DNA of 64,000 nucleotides, taken from contig NC_085094.1 in assembly GCF_963422355.1 (NCBI RefSeq), forward strand, positions 5,615,770-5,679,769. Reading direction: 5' to 3'. Shown here one piece after another: positions 18,881 to 59,100 of the stretch; within the stretch, counting starts at the first letter, position 1, and every line of letters starts with the position of its first letter. The translations under genes and the position numbers were made by a program. Under the pieces are notes generated by a model, which ran no database searches, was not told where the DNA came from, and saw nothing but the letters and a program-made list of their open reading frames with translations. This DNA is from Corticium candelabrum (taxonomy: Eukaryota; Porifera; Homoscleromorpha; Homosclerophorida; Plakinidae).

Positions 18881-19699
18881 CTGAAGAGAACAAATTTAAT
18901 GTTCAGATTGGTTTTTATGAGAAGTCTTTGGAAATAGCATTGAAATGTATGAATTAGATTTCACTACAGCTATTATAGTAACTTGTTATGGTATTGACAC
19001 TGATTGTGGTGTTTCCTGTTGTTATACATTTTACATCAATTGGAAGTTACAATGGGAGCATTATATATTCTTGTTCTATTGAAAGTAGGTTGGGTGTTAA
19101 TTAATAGTAAAGCAGTTTTACTTGAGCTGTAATAGTGCAACTGAGTATTTTCTGAGAAAATGTGCAGTGCATTTTTAATTGTTTTCAGTCTGGTGTTTAA
19201 TTAAGTTAATTAAGAAAACTTGACTATCAATTCCTAACATTTTGATCCTTTTGCCAGTTAATTAATCATCAAAATCTAACTTATTTATGATATACACGTA
19301 ATGCACTTCTAATTGTCTTGTTTGAGATGGTGTTATGGGATTATTTCTATTACACACACTATTTGGTGAAAGTGTGAGCAGATACACTTATCTTTCAGAC
19401 ATCTTGCAGCCTTGTTACATGTCAAGCAATTCTGATATGAGGTGCTGTATATTTGTATAACAAGCTCCATAACTTTTAATTAATAAACAACTTCCTATAT
19501 TGTGTTAAACCTGATGAGATAGCTACAGCATTAATTACCGAAGATTTAGTGGCAAGCCCCCAATCAGTTTCAGTTATCGTATCCTTTATTTGTATCCACT
19601 GTGCAATAATGAATGTGACAGTAAAAGTAGCTATAGGTATCAATATAATCCACTCCACAAGACTATCCTGTTTGTACACATAATGTAATTTTTCTGTAA
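18881..19699. other. Tail-to-tail spacer, dehydratase / MRPS14
   Basis: AT-rich 3' flanks of two convergent genes. The only open frame of note is a minus-strand one, 19476-19706, whose ATG overlaps the MRPS14 stop and which encodes 76 residues with one hydrophobic segment (WIILIPIATFTVTFIIAQWI). I do not recognise it. It could be 3' UTR of MRPS14 by chance. No repeat or RNA gene is seen. Confidence 0.5.
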
Positions 19700-20148
19700 T
19701 CACCATGACGACCTGGTAATGCCTGGCAACTGAGAGGAATCAGCTAATCTCCTAAACGCGTGACGACACAGGCGAAAGTCTGTCAGTACTCCTCTAGGTC
19801 GACCAGTCAATACACAGCGATTCCTGATACGTGTAATACTCCCATCTCTTGGCATCTCGTGCAATTCTCTTGCTGCTCTCTGTCGCAGCTCCTCTGGCAG
19901 TAGTCGGCATTCAGCGATTGATTTCAAGCGAAGTCGCTTTGGAGCATGTTTGGCTACAGTCTGGCGACGTCTCACATCTCTAGTCACCCAGCAACCCCAG
20001 CGGACACAAACCTGCGATGCTGTTGCACCCCAACTGGACACTCGACAATCGAACACTACATTACATTCAATTAGATAAGCAATATAATCACAAGAGCAAC
20101 ATGCCTACATCGTTGCACCGATCGTTGCAAAACTGGAAACGTTGCCAT
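19700..20148 (-). CDS. MRPS14: Mitochondrial small-subunit ribosomal protein uS14m, complete, 2 exons
   Basis: Exon 1 is 20109-20148 (ATG at 20148) and exon 2 is 19700-20055; phase 1 junction, 131 aa. The N-terminus MATFPVLQRSVQR is suited to mitochondrial import. The body fits uS14m throughout: WVTRDVRRR, a middle segment APKRLRLKSI and LLPEELR, the decoding-site block IRNRCVLTGRPRGV, and the C-terminal FRRLADSSQLPGI ending SW, as in animal MRPS14 (about 128 aa). Like other mitochondrial S14 proteins it lacks the zinc-binding CxxC pairs. It sits in the head of the 28S mitoribosomal subunit. The gene is divergent from the receptor phosphatase gene, with 194 bp between the two ATGs. Confidence 0.92.
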
Positions 20149-20342
20149 ATCCTGTATTTCATTGAAATCAATTAATTTCTAGCAACCGGAAGTTACACAT
20201 ACGTAAAGATTGACGTCATGCTAACCACACACCTTCACGTGTGAGACGTGTCACTACTGTCAGCGTCTGTCTGAGTGTTTGCTGCAGCGTTTCCTGTGAT
20301 CTCCTCTCTACTGGCGTTCCTAGACGCTCCACACACAGAACT
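20149..20342. promoter_or_regulatory. Bidirectional promoter region, MRPS14 / receptor phosphatase
   Basis: These 194 bp separate the divergent start codons, so both core promoters and 5' UTRs must lie here or reach into the first exons. The centre has CRE-like words (tgacgtca at 20211-20218) and nearby cacgtg (20235-20240), which are palindromic binding sites for bZIP and bHLH factors in animals. No TATA box is visible. The role is inferred from gene geometry. Confidence 0.45.
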
Positions 20343-40831
<20,489 letters not shown>

Positions 40832-41122
40832 ATGTTACAATAGAACAGTTAACTGGTATGATGAATGAAACTAACAGGTTAGGATTTAGATGTGAGGGAA
40901 TCATGCAGGATGTAGTGATTTTACAATTTTTTGTGGACAGATATGGTTGTAAATTGGGGCATGATAATAGTGATTATCGCAAGTGGAATGTATCTCTAAG
41001 TTCACGTGCTTTCTTTGATAGTTTATCTTATAGGCAAGCTTATGTCCTGACACATAGGTGCAATGACTGAAAACAAGATGTTATGTACCTATGATGCACG
41101 GGTTGCATTTCATACATGATCA

Positions 41123-47312
<6,190 letters not shown>

Positions 47313-47356
47313 TAGTTGATTTCAACTCTGCATTGCTCATCCGGATCGTGATAATA
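47313..47356. promoter_or_regulatory. 44-bp divergent spacer, TTC4 / CAPN7 start codons
   Basis: Only 44 bp separate the TTC4 ATG (minus strand, 47312) and the CAPN7 ATG (plus strand, 47357). Either both 5' UTRs are very short or the two transcripts overlap at their 5' ends. There is no TATA box. Both starts are supported by alignment of the first residues with known TTC4 and calpain-7 N-termini. Confidence 0.6.
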
Positions 47357-48016
47357 ATGGACTCGAGATCACTTTTGAAACAAGCCCAGAAGTCAGCAGA
47401 GCAAGCTGTGGAAGCAGATGGAGTAGGAGAATATTATCCGGCGTCTTTGCTCTACTTGGAAGCGTTCGAATTGGTACAAAACGCAATTCGTATGAATCCC
47501 AGCCTTGAAGCATCTTGTAGAGAAACAGCAAACTCGTATTTAACGAGAGCTCAAGCTCTAAGTCAAATCATGGCTAGAACAGACCGTGAGACAATATCTT
47601 CAAATTTTAATATTGTCAATTAGTTAAAGAAATATTTTATTTATTGCTTTGTGTGTCATAATTTCTAATGTCCAAGAGCGTATAGTAAGACTGATTATGA
47701 GCTGTGTGTAGGTGGTTTTCACGATAGAGCTCCTTTATCAAGGCAACAGGTACGCTGATTATCTATTCTACGTACAGTAGTTAGCTTTCTGTCTGTTCAA
47801 CAGTCAGTTTGGTTGTTTTTGAGTTGCTAATTTAACTCTGTTTGTTGTCATGTCAGGATGCATATTATAGTGTTACTCAATGGGAGCTACAAATAGTAGA
47901 CGACTGACTGGAGCAGTGAGGACATTCTGATTGTTATTGACATTAGAAAACTTAGAATTGGGCATAGATATAATGGAATGAGCAGGAAAGACTGACTGTA
48001 AAACACCGGACAGGTG

Positions 48017-48069
<53 letters not shown>

Positions 48070-51000
48070 ACGTGTGTGTGTGTGTGTGTGCATGTGCAAA
48101 CTTGCATGGCGTGTGCTCGCTTGATGAATGATTTTCAGTTAATTCTGTGTGGAATGTGTTTGCAGAGTCTTGAGCAACGTTGCTATTTTATGTTGGAGGA
48201 CGCTTTGGAGACAGAAAATAGTGGAAACAAGGATGAAGCAGTAGAGATGTACCTTAGCGCTGCTGAGCTTTGTCTCAAAACGGTTTTGCTCACCCAATAA
48301 TATACAGATATTATGTATTTGCTGTATGATACATGATCGTGTAGAGGCAAAGTGCAATAAATCCAAAAGTCAGGGGTAAGCTAGAAAAAGTTGCTAAAGA
48401 GGCAATGGATAGGCATGTGCCCATTTGTACCGATAGATTAATATTTTAATTTTGGAATTTGTTGCAGAGCTGAACATCTAAAAACCAAGCTAGCTGAGAA
48501 AGCATTTAGTGAACTCAAGTTGCCTGAAATTCCAAGCTCTGCTTTGCCGAGTTTAAATGATGATTTGGATGTGCCTCCTGCTAATACCAGGCAAGTGACA
48601 CCACCACCAGCAGGTGGGCATGCACATCTGAGTGTCCCATCTGGTCATCCATCTCAAAGAAAATCTGATGGCCTGACACAAGCAGAGATTCAAGTTTTGA
48701 AGTATGGATATTGATTAACAAATTATTATTAGTAGTAGTATTAGTAGTATTTTCAATGTATTATTAAATAATTTTTTGTTGTTGTTATCACTATTAAAAT
48801 TATTAGTAATTATTATCATATCCACCAGTGCATGAGGAAACGACTTAAGGTTTTCTCATGTCTCTTTCATGTTTTTCTGTCTTGTTCTTTCATTTCTCTC
48901 TATCGTGTCGTTTGACATAAATATGTGGAAGCAGACAAGTGCTCAAGGCAAGTATGTCAGTATGTAGATTTCTTTGCAAAAGACAAATTGTTATTTATTA
49001 ACAAAAGAGAATTTAGGAGATTATTTCAATGACTCTGGTTGAGTATGTTGCAGTTATGTGTTAATTGTAGTGATACAGTATTCGTCTGTTTACTATTTGT
49101 ATATGGCTTAGTGATGAATGGCTAATTTCTTGGCTGCAGGGTAACTTCTTTTGTCAATGGAAAACTGTTTCATCCATTTCTGCCCACTGATTTGCGGGAG
49201 AGGTTTGGGTACATGGACATGTTTGAGTAAGTTTATTCGTTGTTCTATATATCTTTGTATCTTGCACCTGTAAGTCAGTAATGGAAACTCTTATCGTTAT
49301 GAGACAAACTGTCTACAGCAGCTGTCAACACTATGTTGGCACAAAATGTTACATAGAACAAAGGATACCTATCGCACATATAGAAATGTAGATACACAGT
49401 CTTATCTACATTTATTTACTTATTTACTTATTTACATTTAGAGATGTTGATGGGAGGATTGCTCTTGCTCCAAAACAGATGAAAGACTTTGGTAGATGGG
49501 CAAGGCAAGTGAAGTCAATTATATGCTCAATGATGACAGATAGAGACAGAAGACAAATACATATTTTTAAGACTGGACTTAACTACTTTGCATTTGAAAG
49601 GAATGGAAATTAGCACATAAAGGTATAACAGTCAAGTGTGCGTGTGTGTAGACCATCTGATATTTGTGATGATCCAAAAATGATTGTTACTATATCAAGT
49701 CACAGCATACGGCAAGTGAGACATCTTTATTTGGGATCTTTCAGTGTACTGGTGGAATCTTCCCGTGTAGACTGTAGTCTCTGATTGCTCATTTGTGGCT
49801 TCTTTATCAATCACAGCATCATTTGAGAGTAAATTTAGGAAACAATTAATTACAGGGTTTGTATTGAGTGTCTGCATAACGTGATTTTGGTTTGAACAGT
49901 ATTGTGTTTTGCAACGTTGTAGCTGTCTTTATCCACAAAATCGTCATGGGATTCCTGTATACAATCCAAGTGGAAAATACATGGTAAAGTTATGGATCAA
50001 TGGTGTAGCCAGAAAGGTACCTCAAATTTACTAATAAAGGACTTAAGTTTATAATGCTTTCAGAGATCATGGGAAGAGCTGTGCTTTTGTGTATTGATCT
50101 AGAAATTCAAATTTTTGCATTGAAATTGAAATACATCAATTGATTACTGTATGAATATTCTGTAGAGAAACTTGGTCTGAAAGAGTTCTAGAGTAAAGCT
50201 CTAAGATCTGTTTTTTGGGAAAACTTGTAGTCCATGATTTGGTGTTAGTTTGGTTTCCCAATACCATGATTGTGGAGTGCTTTAAGAAGGGTTGATTAAG
50301 TGACGTTTTTTGTGAGATTGTGACTTGTCTCCAGTCTTTAGCAGACACAACGTGCTAGTTATTCTGAAACTGCCAACCAATGGTATAATCTGAATTTCTA
50401 CACTAACACGATATAGTTCTTTTGAGACTGCCAACTAATGTTATAATCTGAATTTCTAATATTGAGCACAAGGACTTTGATGACTAGCAGACCTGAAATT
50501 TAGATTATCTTAGCATCTTGCAAGGAATTTTGGTATGTAGCGATTAGTGTTGGTATGGAGTTGCAAAATGATTAGGTAAATTTATTTATAGATGGACAAG
50601 CTTGCAGACAAGTAGACATAAACTTAAGTGGCTTACAGGTTATGGATTACATATTGTTGTACATTGAATTATGAGAAGGACCTGGCATGTGGAACTAACA
50701 ACAGTCAGTTATCTTAGCAACAACTTGTACAACCATGTTTATTTATTTATATGTTGAAATGTGCAAGTTTCTTTTCAGATCATTGTGGATGACTATTTGC
50801 CTGTGAGCAAGTACGGTGAACTGCTCTGTTCTTACTCGCAAAATTCAAATGAGTTTTGGGTGAGCATTCTGGAGAAAGCTTACATGAAGGTATGAGAACA
50901 ATGCAAAGACTAGGAGGCAACACATCTTTGTAGCATCTAATGTAATATACAATATACAGGTGATGGGCGGGTATGACTTTCCCGGATCAAACTCAGTATA

Positions 51001-51535
51001 ACCAGACTGACTTGAAATAGGTGGGAAATTTATCTGTTGCTTTACTTGTGATTCCAGAATATTGACTTGTTTGCTCTTACTGGTTGGATTCCTGAGCGAG
51101 TTCCTATTCGGCCTGGAACAGAAAGTTTCAACTCTGATACTCAGTTTGAACGCATGAAAGATGGTTTAAAGAGAGGTACAGAATTTATATATTGTATAGA
51201 AAAGGTAACAAATCAGGAGCACTATTGTGACAAGTTGATTGCTAAGGTGATATTCTAATTACTGTTGCAACTGGTGATTTGGATCAGACTGAGGCTGATC
51301 GAACTGGTCTTGTGCCAACACATGCTTATGCTGTACTGAATGTCGTAGAAGTGTTGGTGAGTACACCATATTATTGTAAAGCATTAATAGATGATACAGA
51401 TATGTGGTGTATTATTTAACACAGGGTAGGAGGATGCTGCAACTGAAAAACCCATGGACACACCAGCGTTGGAAGGTACACATGTTTGTGAATGGTTATT
51501 ATGTGGCGTTGTTTGGTGTGATGTGTTGTGTCGTG

Positions 51536-51592
<57 letters not shown>

Positions 51593-52003
51593 TGTGTGTG
51601 TGGTGCGATAGCTCAGTTGGTTAGAGAGTCATCTTACAGAGTGTTTACATCCGGGACCTTGAAAGGTTGCAAGTTCAAGTCACAGTGATGGCGAGCTATG
51701 TCATAATTTCCTTAAGCAAGAAACTAACATAAATTTGCTTCTCTTGACTCAGGAGTATAAATGAGTACCTGCTCATTGACTGGGGTCCTAAGTGGCCATT
51801 GGCTGTGACTTGACATCAGCTACTGGGGTCCTGGTGAGACTTCGGGTGCTCACACCACAGTTGGCTTCACAAGTTGGTGCTCATGCGAGTGCCTGGCCCA
51901 GCTCCAGGAGTTTGCTACCGCAGGCCCAGAGTTCCCTGAGTAGTGCACAGGACCCAGCTTGTGATCTCGGCAGCTCCTGACATTTAGGATTTTTGGTGTG
52001 TGT

Positions 52004-52073
<70 letters not shown>

Positions 52074-52118
52074 TGTGTGCATACATGTGTGCATACATGT
52101 GTGTGCTTGTGTGCGGGC

Positions 52119-52190
<72 letters not shown>

Positions 52191-52197
52191 ATGCATG

Positions 52198-52240
<43 letters not shown>

Positions 52241-54355
52241 ATGTGTGTGTGTGTGTGCATGTGTGTGTGTGTGCATGTGTGGGTGTGCAATTTTTAGTCA
52301 GGTAAAATTTGAAAGGACTGGTGTATTGTCTATATGTTTTCATTCCTTGGGTTATTTTCTGCCTGCCAACATGCTAATGTAAATGCCAGTGCTATTAATT
52401 AGAGTTACTTGACCTGTGTACAGTGTCTACAACAGTATCATTGAGCATCATCCAGGGCAGTTTGTAGTTTTAGTATTATCATTTTCATATAGAAAGGAAA
52501 CCATTATTTGAGACCTTCTTAAACATTGGATGGTGAAGTCTTAATAATTATGGAGAGAAGAAACTTGCAAGAAAAGCCCATTGAGCTTGAAGGAAATAAC
52601 ATGGATCCCATTACAAACAAAGTTTGCATCTATAATCCAAGAAATGCAAGGTTGATGATGAGCAGGAAGACTCTCACATGTACAACAAGTCATATGCCCC
52701 TGGCCATGGAAATTTACAAGCAGTGTATACAGGAATTACACATAACTTAATAAATAGATAGAGGAAGAAGCTACTTTATACATTAGCATTACTGCAGGAT
52801 ATGTTATGTACATAAGCATTGTTTCTTGCTTCCATACAATCAGACATTTGCGTCAGAGAGCGGTAAATTTCATATGGCTGCAAATTGTGGCAGCATTTTT
52901 CTATATTTTTCTTTGAAAGACTACTCATATCTGTGTAGTTCTTCTATTTCTATTTATCTATTCGTGCCAATTCACTCAAGAGGAGTTCACAATTTTTCAT
53001 AATAACTGCATTACTTATCAAAATAGATATCTCTGTGAGCCTTCACCAAGTCATGACCAGGCCTGGTCATGATTTGCTGATATATGAATGGACATTCAAT
53101 ATTAATTACTGTAGTTTACCATGGACATTTGTCTGTGTATTGGCATTGAGAGAGTTTACATATCAAACCACTTGTTGCCTTTCTGCTTGTTTCTGGTATG
53201 GAACTTACAACTACTGTACTTTGTAGGGCAACTATTCAGAACATGATTCAACCAACTGGACTCCTGAAATGAGGAAAGCTTTGAATTATGACCAACTGAA
53301 GGCAATTGAATTAGATAATGGTAAGAGTACAATATTGAATATGTAGCTTTGAACTACTTTTGCAACTTCCTTGGTAAAGACTGATTGATTTGTAAATAAA
53401 TTACTTATGTGATGCATATTAATTAAATCATTGGTGTCTTTTTTTCTAGAAAGGTTGTGCCTACTGGCACTGACCGCAAGGATGTTTACTTTATCGACAG
53501 TAAAAGCAACAGGCTAAATATTGTGTAATATTTTTGGTTACACAGGTCTAGACAACCCATTAGTGTAGGCACTTATCATTTTATCAGGGTTGTCACATTC
53601 TTTCCTCCGAAGAAAATCATAGGTGGACTATTACTGATGGCAACACGCCTACCTGTTCTTGTTGGAAATACGCCCACTAATGTTCAGAATTCAGTAGACA
53701 AATCAGTCTTTGCAAGCTATGTTCTTTATTGTTGTCTTATGAGCATTCAGTATTGTGCTGTTTATCTAAAGGTATAATACAAATCTCTTGCACCATGCTT
53801 TCTCTAATTTACACATGTACTTGCTTCAAGTTTGGGATCTTTCATTTCCAAGTTGACGTGCTGGATTTCTCCATTGCTCAACACCTTACGATCCTCCATG
53901 AAGAGAAGCTACTAGAGTTTAGCAGCAAGTTAGCTATTACAGTATATTGTGAACACAGTCGGATTTGGTTTTAGCCTCGTGAGGTCGGGAAGCACACAAA
54001 AGACCACTGGAACGTTGTGAACGAGATGCTTGATCACAAACTATGGTTTCAGAGATTCGGAAACTGTTCTGCAAGAAGTAAACTGGGCATAGGGAAGAAG
54101 AATACCATCTTCTACACAAAGCTTGGAGACACTGCTCTTGTGAGATAGTCACAACATATTTGACGATCTATTTATTCGTAGGCCCACCTGAATTTTTTGT
54201 AGGATGCTTTCTGCCTTAAAAAATTCGTAGGCTACGAATTTATTCGTAGGTGTGGCAACCCTGTTTTATTGTACTGAGCTAAAAGCTTATGACTACATGT
54301 AGATGTATACTTTGCCTACCTCACAAGGAGGGCACACTCATGATTCTAATAGAAC

Positions 54356-54401
<46 letters not shown>

Positions 54402-56145
54402 ATGTTTGTACTTACCTGGCATCTTTAGTGCCTTGTGGCTGTGGGCTGAATGTACCATGTAGTGTTGTTGGCTTTTTGTTTGCAGGTGTGTTTTGGATTA
54501 ACTGGGAGAGTCTTCTACATTTTTTTGATGTTCTCTATTTGAACTGGGATCCAAAACTATTTAAACACAGCTTCACACAACATGCGTAAACTCTTGTAGG
54601 AGTAATTCTGCTGTAAAGATTTTAGTGGTTGTTTTTGTTTAGTATGTGGCCCCAACCCACAGGAGCAAATGCTACAAAAGATGTGTATTCCCTTGGTCAA
54701 AATCCACAATATAGACTTGAGCTAAAGAACAATGATGAACATGCTGCTGTTTGGATCCAACTTTCCAGACATATTACGTCCAGGGTAAGGATGGTAGACC
54801 ATTATCGTATATTGGATTATTTGAGTGCTAATACATTGTGTGATTCTTCTTAATTAAGAAAATGATAAAATATATAGCAGCCTGTGGAAGCCCAAATTAG
54901 AATTGTTGCATACATGTAGTTGATCAGTAAAGCAGATTTCTTGATTAACATGACCTACTGAAACATGCTGTAGGTGCATTATTACTGGCTCAATTTTCAA
55001 ATTTGGTTTTGAAATAACACTTAGGAATATTTATGCGTAGTAAGTAAAAATACTATGCTATGTGCTCAAATGTGTTTTATGTAGTAACCAAAGGGATTTG
55101 TGATGTTGAGGTTGTTGTTTTAGGATGATTTTGCAGAAAATCAGGAGTACATCACCATACATGTCTTTAAGACTGAAGGCACAAGAGTTTACTTTCTAGG
55201 TCTGTTCTGATGTTATGTATTACAATATATTCTTAGCTACATCTAGTGGTTTACGCCTGTAACTTGTTCATATCTCATATATATGATCCAATTGTACTAC
55301 AACTGGATGATCAAACGTTGTCTTGTTTGTTTAGACGATGCTGTACATGTTGGCACAAAGATCAATAGTCCTCACTACTTAGTGAAGTTAAATAAAGTGC
55401 CTTTAGGCACAGCTTCGTACACATTGGTTGTCTCTCAGTTTGAAATGCTTCACACTATCTACTATACTCTCAAGGTTATGCATTTCGTTTAGCGTACAGT
55501 ACTGAATATATTTACTGTGATTGTCTTTGCCACAGGTGTATTCGTCTATTCCATTTAAGTTAGATCCCATTCGTGATCCTTACAAAGTCAAGAAGAGGGT
55601 AATGGTTTCTTGTTTAACTTAATTGATAACGTGATGTGGTTGAGAGAGTAATGTGTCTGTCAGATGGCAGGAGAGTGGACACAAGCCACGGCTGGTGGGT
55701 GTCCCAACTATCCACAAACACACAGCAAAAACCCTTCAATTCAAGTAAACTTGCAAGGCAAGGATCCGCGTGACGTTCGAATAGAGCTCCGAGCTCCCAA
55801 GTATCAACACTTATTTGAATTGCTAGCTATACGGTATTTCAAAGTTAATTTTTAACAGAGATTATGCGGTTGGCTTTCAAATTGTTCCAATCAAGTCTAC
55901 TCCTGATGAAGTGTCTATTGAAAGGGGAGGGTCTGGTGTGTACAGGTGGATATTTTGTATTGAGCTCATTAATTGGCTTTGCTGTATTTGTGTGTTGTTA
56001 CAGAAAGGGCTACACTGTCAAGGAATGGAAACAGGTGCCCCCGTGTATTTTTAACATCGTTCCTTCAACGTTTGAGCCAGGATTGTTAGGACCGTTTTTC
56101 ATTGATGTTGCATCATCACATCCATTTCGGATTGCGAAAGTTTAG
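47357..56145 (+). CDS. CAPN7: Calpain-7 (MIT-domain cysteine protease, PalB type), complete, 24 exons
   Basis: Exons: 47357-47585, 47712-47749, 48166-48282, 48345-48412, 48468-48701, 49140-49226, 49442-49504, 49652-49715, 49771-49856, 49923-50016, 50779-50889, 50960-50995, 51058-51175, 51247-51356, 51425-51475, 53227-53320, 54486-54585, 54643-54784, 55124-55199, 55335-55474, 55536-55598, 55664-55800, 55859-55945, 56004-56145; 828 aa (human 813). Two MIT domains (about 1-75, 90-155) bind ESCRT-III proteins. The protease core has [10 protein letters not shown] (Cys306), VPTHAYAVL (His474) and LKNPW (Asn494), an intact triad about 16 residues later than in human. Two C2-like (calpain beta-sandwich) domains follow, including LVVSQFE and the end [12 protein letters not shown]. 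It lacks penta-EF hands, as CAPN7 does. Introns 4 and 7 have GC donors (48413, 49505). Intron 15 holds a SINE and TG arrays. Confidence 0.95.
48014..48090. repeat. (TG)n microsatellite in CAPN7 intron 2
   Basis: TG run with CGTG and CACG variants, between CAPN7 exons 2 and 3. Confidence 0.93.
51539..51602. repeat. (TG)n microsatellite abutting the SINE head in CAPN7 intron 15
   Basis: About 30 TG units with one TTTG variant that run directly into the tRNA-like head of the SINE at 51603. Confidence 0.95.
51603..51983 (+). mobile_element. tRNA-derived SINE, near full length, in CAPN7 intron 15
   Basis: The head has pol III promoter boxes: A box tagctcagttgg (51609-51620) and B box gttcaagtc (51673-51681), about 52 bp apart, in a tRNA-like context but without a proper anticodon arm. 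A body of some 300 bp follows that matches the minus-strand copy at 46443-46764. TG tracts flank it on both sides (51539-51602 and from about 51994). No poly-A tail is evident; the 3' end grades into a short unique stretch and then TG repeats. It is non-coding and depends on a LINE partner. Confidence 0.82.
51994..52285. repeat. Compound TG repeat with GCATACAT/CATG variants in CAPN7 intron 15
   Basis: Three TG blocks separated by variant motifs (cttgtgtgcatacatg near 52072-52100, gcatgcatgcg near 52189-52199). It lies just downstream of the SINE. Frames across it are spurious. Confidence 0.95.
54358..54399. repeat. (TA)n microsatellite in CAPN7 intron 16
   Basis: About 20 TA units, the only long TA array in the window; the others are TG/CA or TCTG. 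Confidence 0.93.
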
Positions 56146-59100
56146 TGTAGATTATCTGTTGGAGCAAGTGTAGATTGCAGTGGCTCTTTTCCTGATGCTG
56201 TCAGTTCATATACTACTCCAACTAATAGAAATTGCATTTATTAGTCATGAATTTGTACTTATGATTGTCAGATAGCAGTTTTGTATTGATCACTTGTAAG
56301 CTGTCAATTTATTGAGGTCATGTATATTATGTCAATCATGATTGATATTGCATGTTATGAGCACCTCTAACGGATGTTCAACGTAAAAAGGTGGTGCAAC
56401 TAGAATTCTTGCTATTAATTGTTTCTGTAGCTGTAACCAGGACTTCTTTAGTGGCGCTTGTTTAGTTAATGCATACTGAAGGAGGAGGAGGAGGAGGAGA
56501 ACAAGAACAAGAAAAAGAGGTTAGATTACATCTGGCGACATCTTTCCTTTTCGTCTTCTTTTTTCTATACTTCTACTTTTTCTTCTTTCTTCTTTTGTCT
56601 TCTTTTTTTTCTTTTTTTTTTCTTTCTAACGTGTCTCTTAGCAGAATGACCCATCGCAACCGTGACAAGAAAACGATAGTGTAAACTTTGGACCACCCGT
56701 ATAGAAACATTTTGGATTTCTCTACTGTTCGAGCTGCTCAGGACAGAACATGGATCTTTGCTTCACAAAACTATTAGCCATACGACATGAAATACTGTAT
56801 GGAAGTTTCTTAGGAGTTGTGATTGCGTCCTTAGGATGGTTATAGTTAGGATAGGATAGTTAGTATAGAGGTATTTTGCAAACCTGCAGTCATGAGTGAA
56901 CAACACGTCATTGTTACGGTGGTGTATTTCTGGCTTGATATATGGTGGTGAATTTCCGGTTTTGTCAAATTCCAATTTGTGTATTCTTGTTTGGAGAGTA
57001 TTGGCATAGGAGCTGCAAAATGTGTGATTCTCTTATTAATCAATATTGATACTAATTAAATGGGAAGAACACAACTTGTACTGCGCTTTTATTTTGAAAT
57101 CTTTGATCGCTATGCTGCGCGACAGCTGCCCTTTGCACAGCTGCATTTAGGCTCAGTGGCAGTCTAATCTGTACAATAGAAAGGAAGAAAGACGAGACTC
57201 TAGTTCTCAAGTCTGGATCGAATCAAATGTGTATTCCAGTGAACGCGTATACGTGTGTACCCATCATTTCAGATTGTGTCTATAGCAGACATTTGTTGTT
57301 GATGTAGACGCTGTAAACATTTTACCTTGTCAAACGTACTGCTTTGAAATTATGTTTTGATGATTTTGTCTTAAACCAATTAATAGACTTCCGGGCGAAA
57401 ATCTAGTATTGGACGTTGGACAGGCTATAGTGGGCTACCCTTATAGCTACAGGTTTATTTCAGGCAATAGCTAGGGGCTTCATGCTTCTTACTACTTTTA
57501 GAAAGCAGCTTGAATCTGCTTTTGGACTCTAATCATAAAACATGCAAAATGGTATGTTGCATGGTACCAATTCGCTAAAAATGCATTGTTCTCATTACGG
57601 ATCTTCTTTGCCTATCGGTGTTATTTTATCTACATCATATTAACTTGTATTGTTACTATCGATTTTAAACGGCTTATAAGATTTATGCTAACTAGTCGGC
57701 CTGTTTGGGAAAAGAGTCCGAGAGATCGCAGAACAGCAGCACGTTGACTTCAATTATACGTTTCTGAATATGTATAGCAAGTCCTAATATTTCCTGCCGT
57801 AATTCTAAATGTCGCTCCTTTTTCTAGTTCACTTAATTTAATTGTGTACTGCACACATCAATACACTTCTCTCTTGCGTAAACGTGGCCGGGCGCTGTCC
57901 GTTTGTGGCTATTGATTACTATCATGCCGTCCGTTGTCGTGGCACAATTACACATTCTAATTGCTTCCCTTACCCTTCCAGAACACCGTTCGTATCCGTT
58001 CTGCTTGTAAATTCATGAATAATTGTCTAATTAGTATTAATTCCTTTTTATTTGTGTACGAAAAGGCTTCGGCTCCGATGTGTATTGCCAACAATTCATG
58101 ACGGTTCTGAAGCACTAACGTGTGTGGCATTCAATATTTTTGGAGAAAACGACTCCGTCAAGGTCACGCTGTTTCTATCGTTTACTTGTTATTATTGCTT
58201 GTAGTGCATCAGGGTAGGACAGACTATGACCAGTGGTCAAGATTTCGTTCAGCGCAGCTCATTCAGGATTGACTTGGAAGCCAACTTTCGTGTAGTCCTC
58301 TATCCGGCCTATCATGCATGCATACCATTTGTGTTCAATTTGTCTTGTTTGCGGCATACCACTACTAAAGGTTTTTATAACTTTGTGTTTGGGGAGTCGT
58401 TAACTAGAGCTATATTTTACTCTGGGTGTCAGTGAGCGATGAGGTAATAGTAAAGCTGCAGAAAACCGACTGTGTAACAAGAAACAGATTTAGCTACAGA
58501 GGACTGCTATGGCTTTTATTAATATGGTTATTAGATTCAAGTTATCATAGCTAAGGATGGTCGATTAGACTTGTTTCGGACAGAGTCACGATCGTTCCAG
58601 ACAAAGTCACGAGCATGTTAATCCACAGCGTGCTTTGCATCATGTGATTAGACCATACTATACAAATCTTTACCTTACACTCTTGTCATGTTTGTACACA
58701 CAATGTAGAGCACATATCTTTTATGTTAAGTTACCGCTCCGTCTCTAGGAAAAGACCAAAAGTGAACATTGAGAGAAACCGGTCAGCTGCACGCTAAAGC
58801 TTGTCAGTTAAAACGACTAGGAGACTCAGGAAATGCGATGGTGAATGGTTTTGGAACTATCGATGCATTACAATGGTTGTAAGCTGGCTACAAGCTTTTG
58901 ATTAATTCTTACTTCATGATGATTGACTGCCTAGCAGCGTCACATTGTTGTAATATAATGGCAAGGTACTTGAAGATAGAAGGATGACGCTCAGACGACT
59001 TACTCTAGTTCACGTCATGTATGGAAACGGATTTTTGTAATGAATTTAAGATGTACCATCTGAGAAATGCTGGCATATGATGTATATGCCAGCTTGCTGT

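Noticed and set aside
51603-51700. A functional tRNA gene
   Set aside because: A and B boxes are present but the acceptor and anticodon arms do not pair as a cloverleaf, and the same sequence continues into a repeated body, so it is a SINE head.
52526-52750. Possible small gene in CAPN7 intron 15
   Set aside because: A 74-codon frame with no recognised domain, in an intron with repeats; its length is expected by chance.
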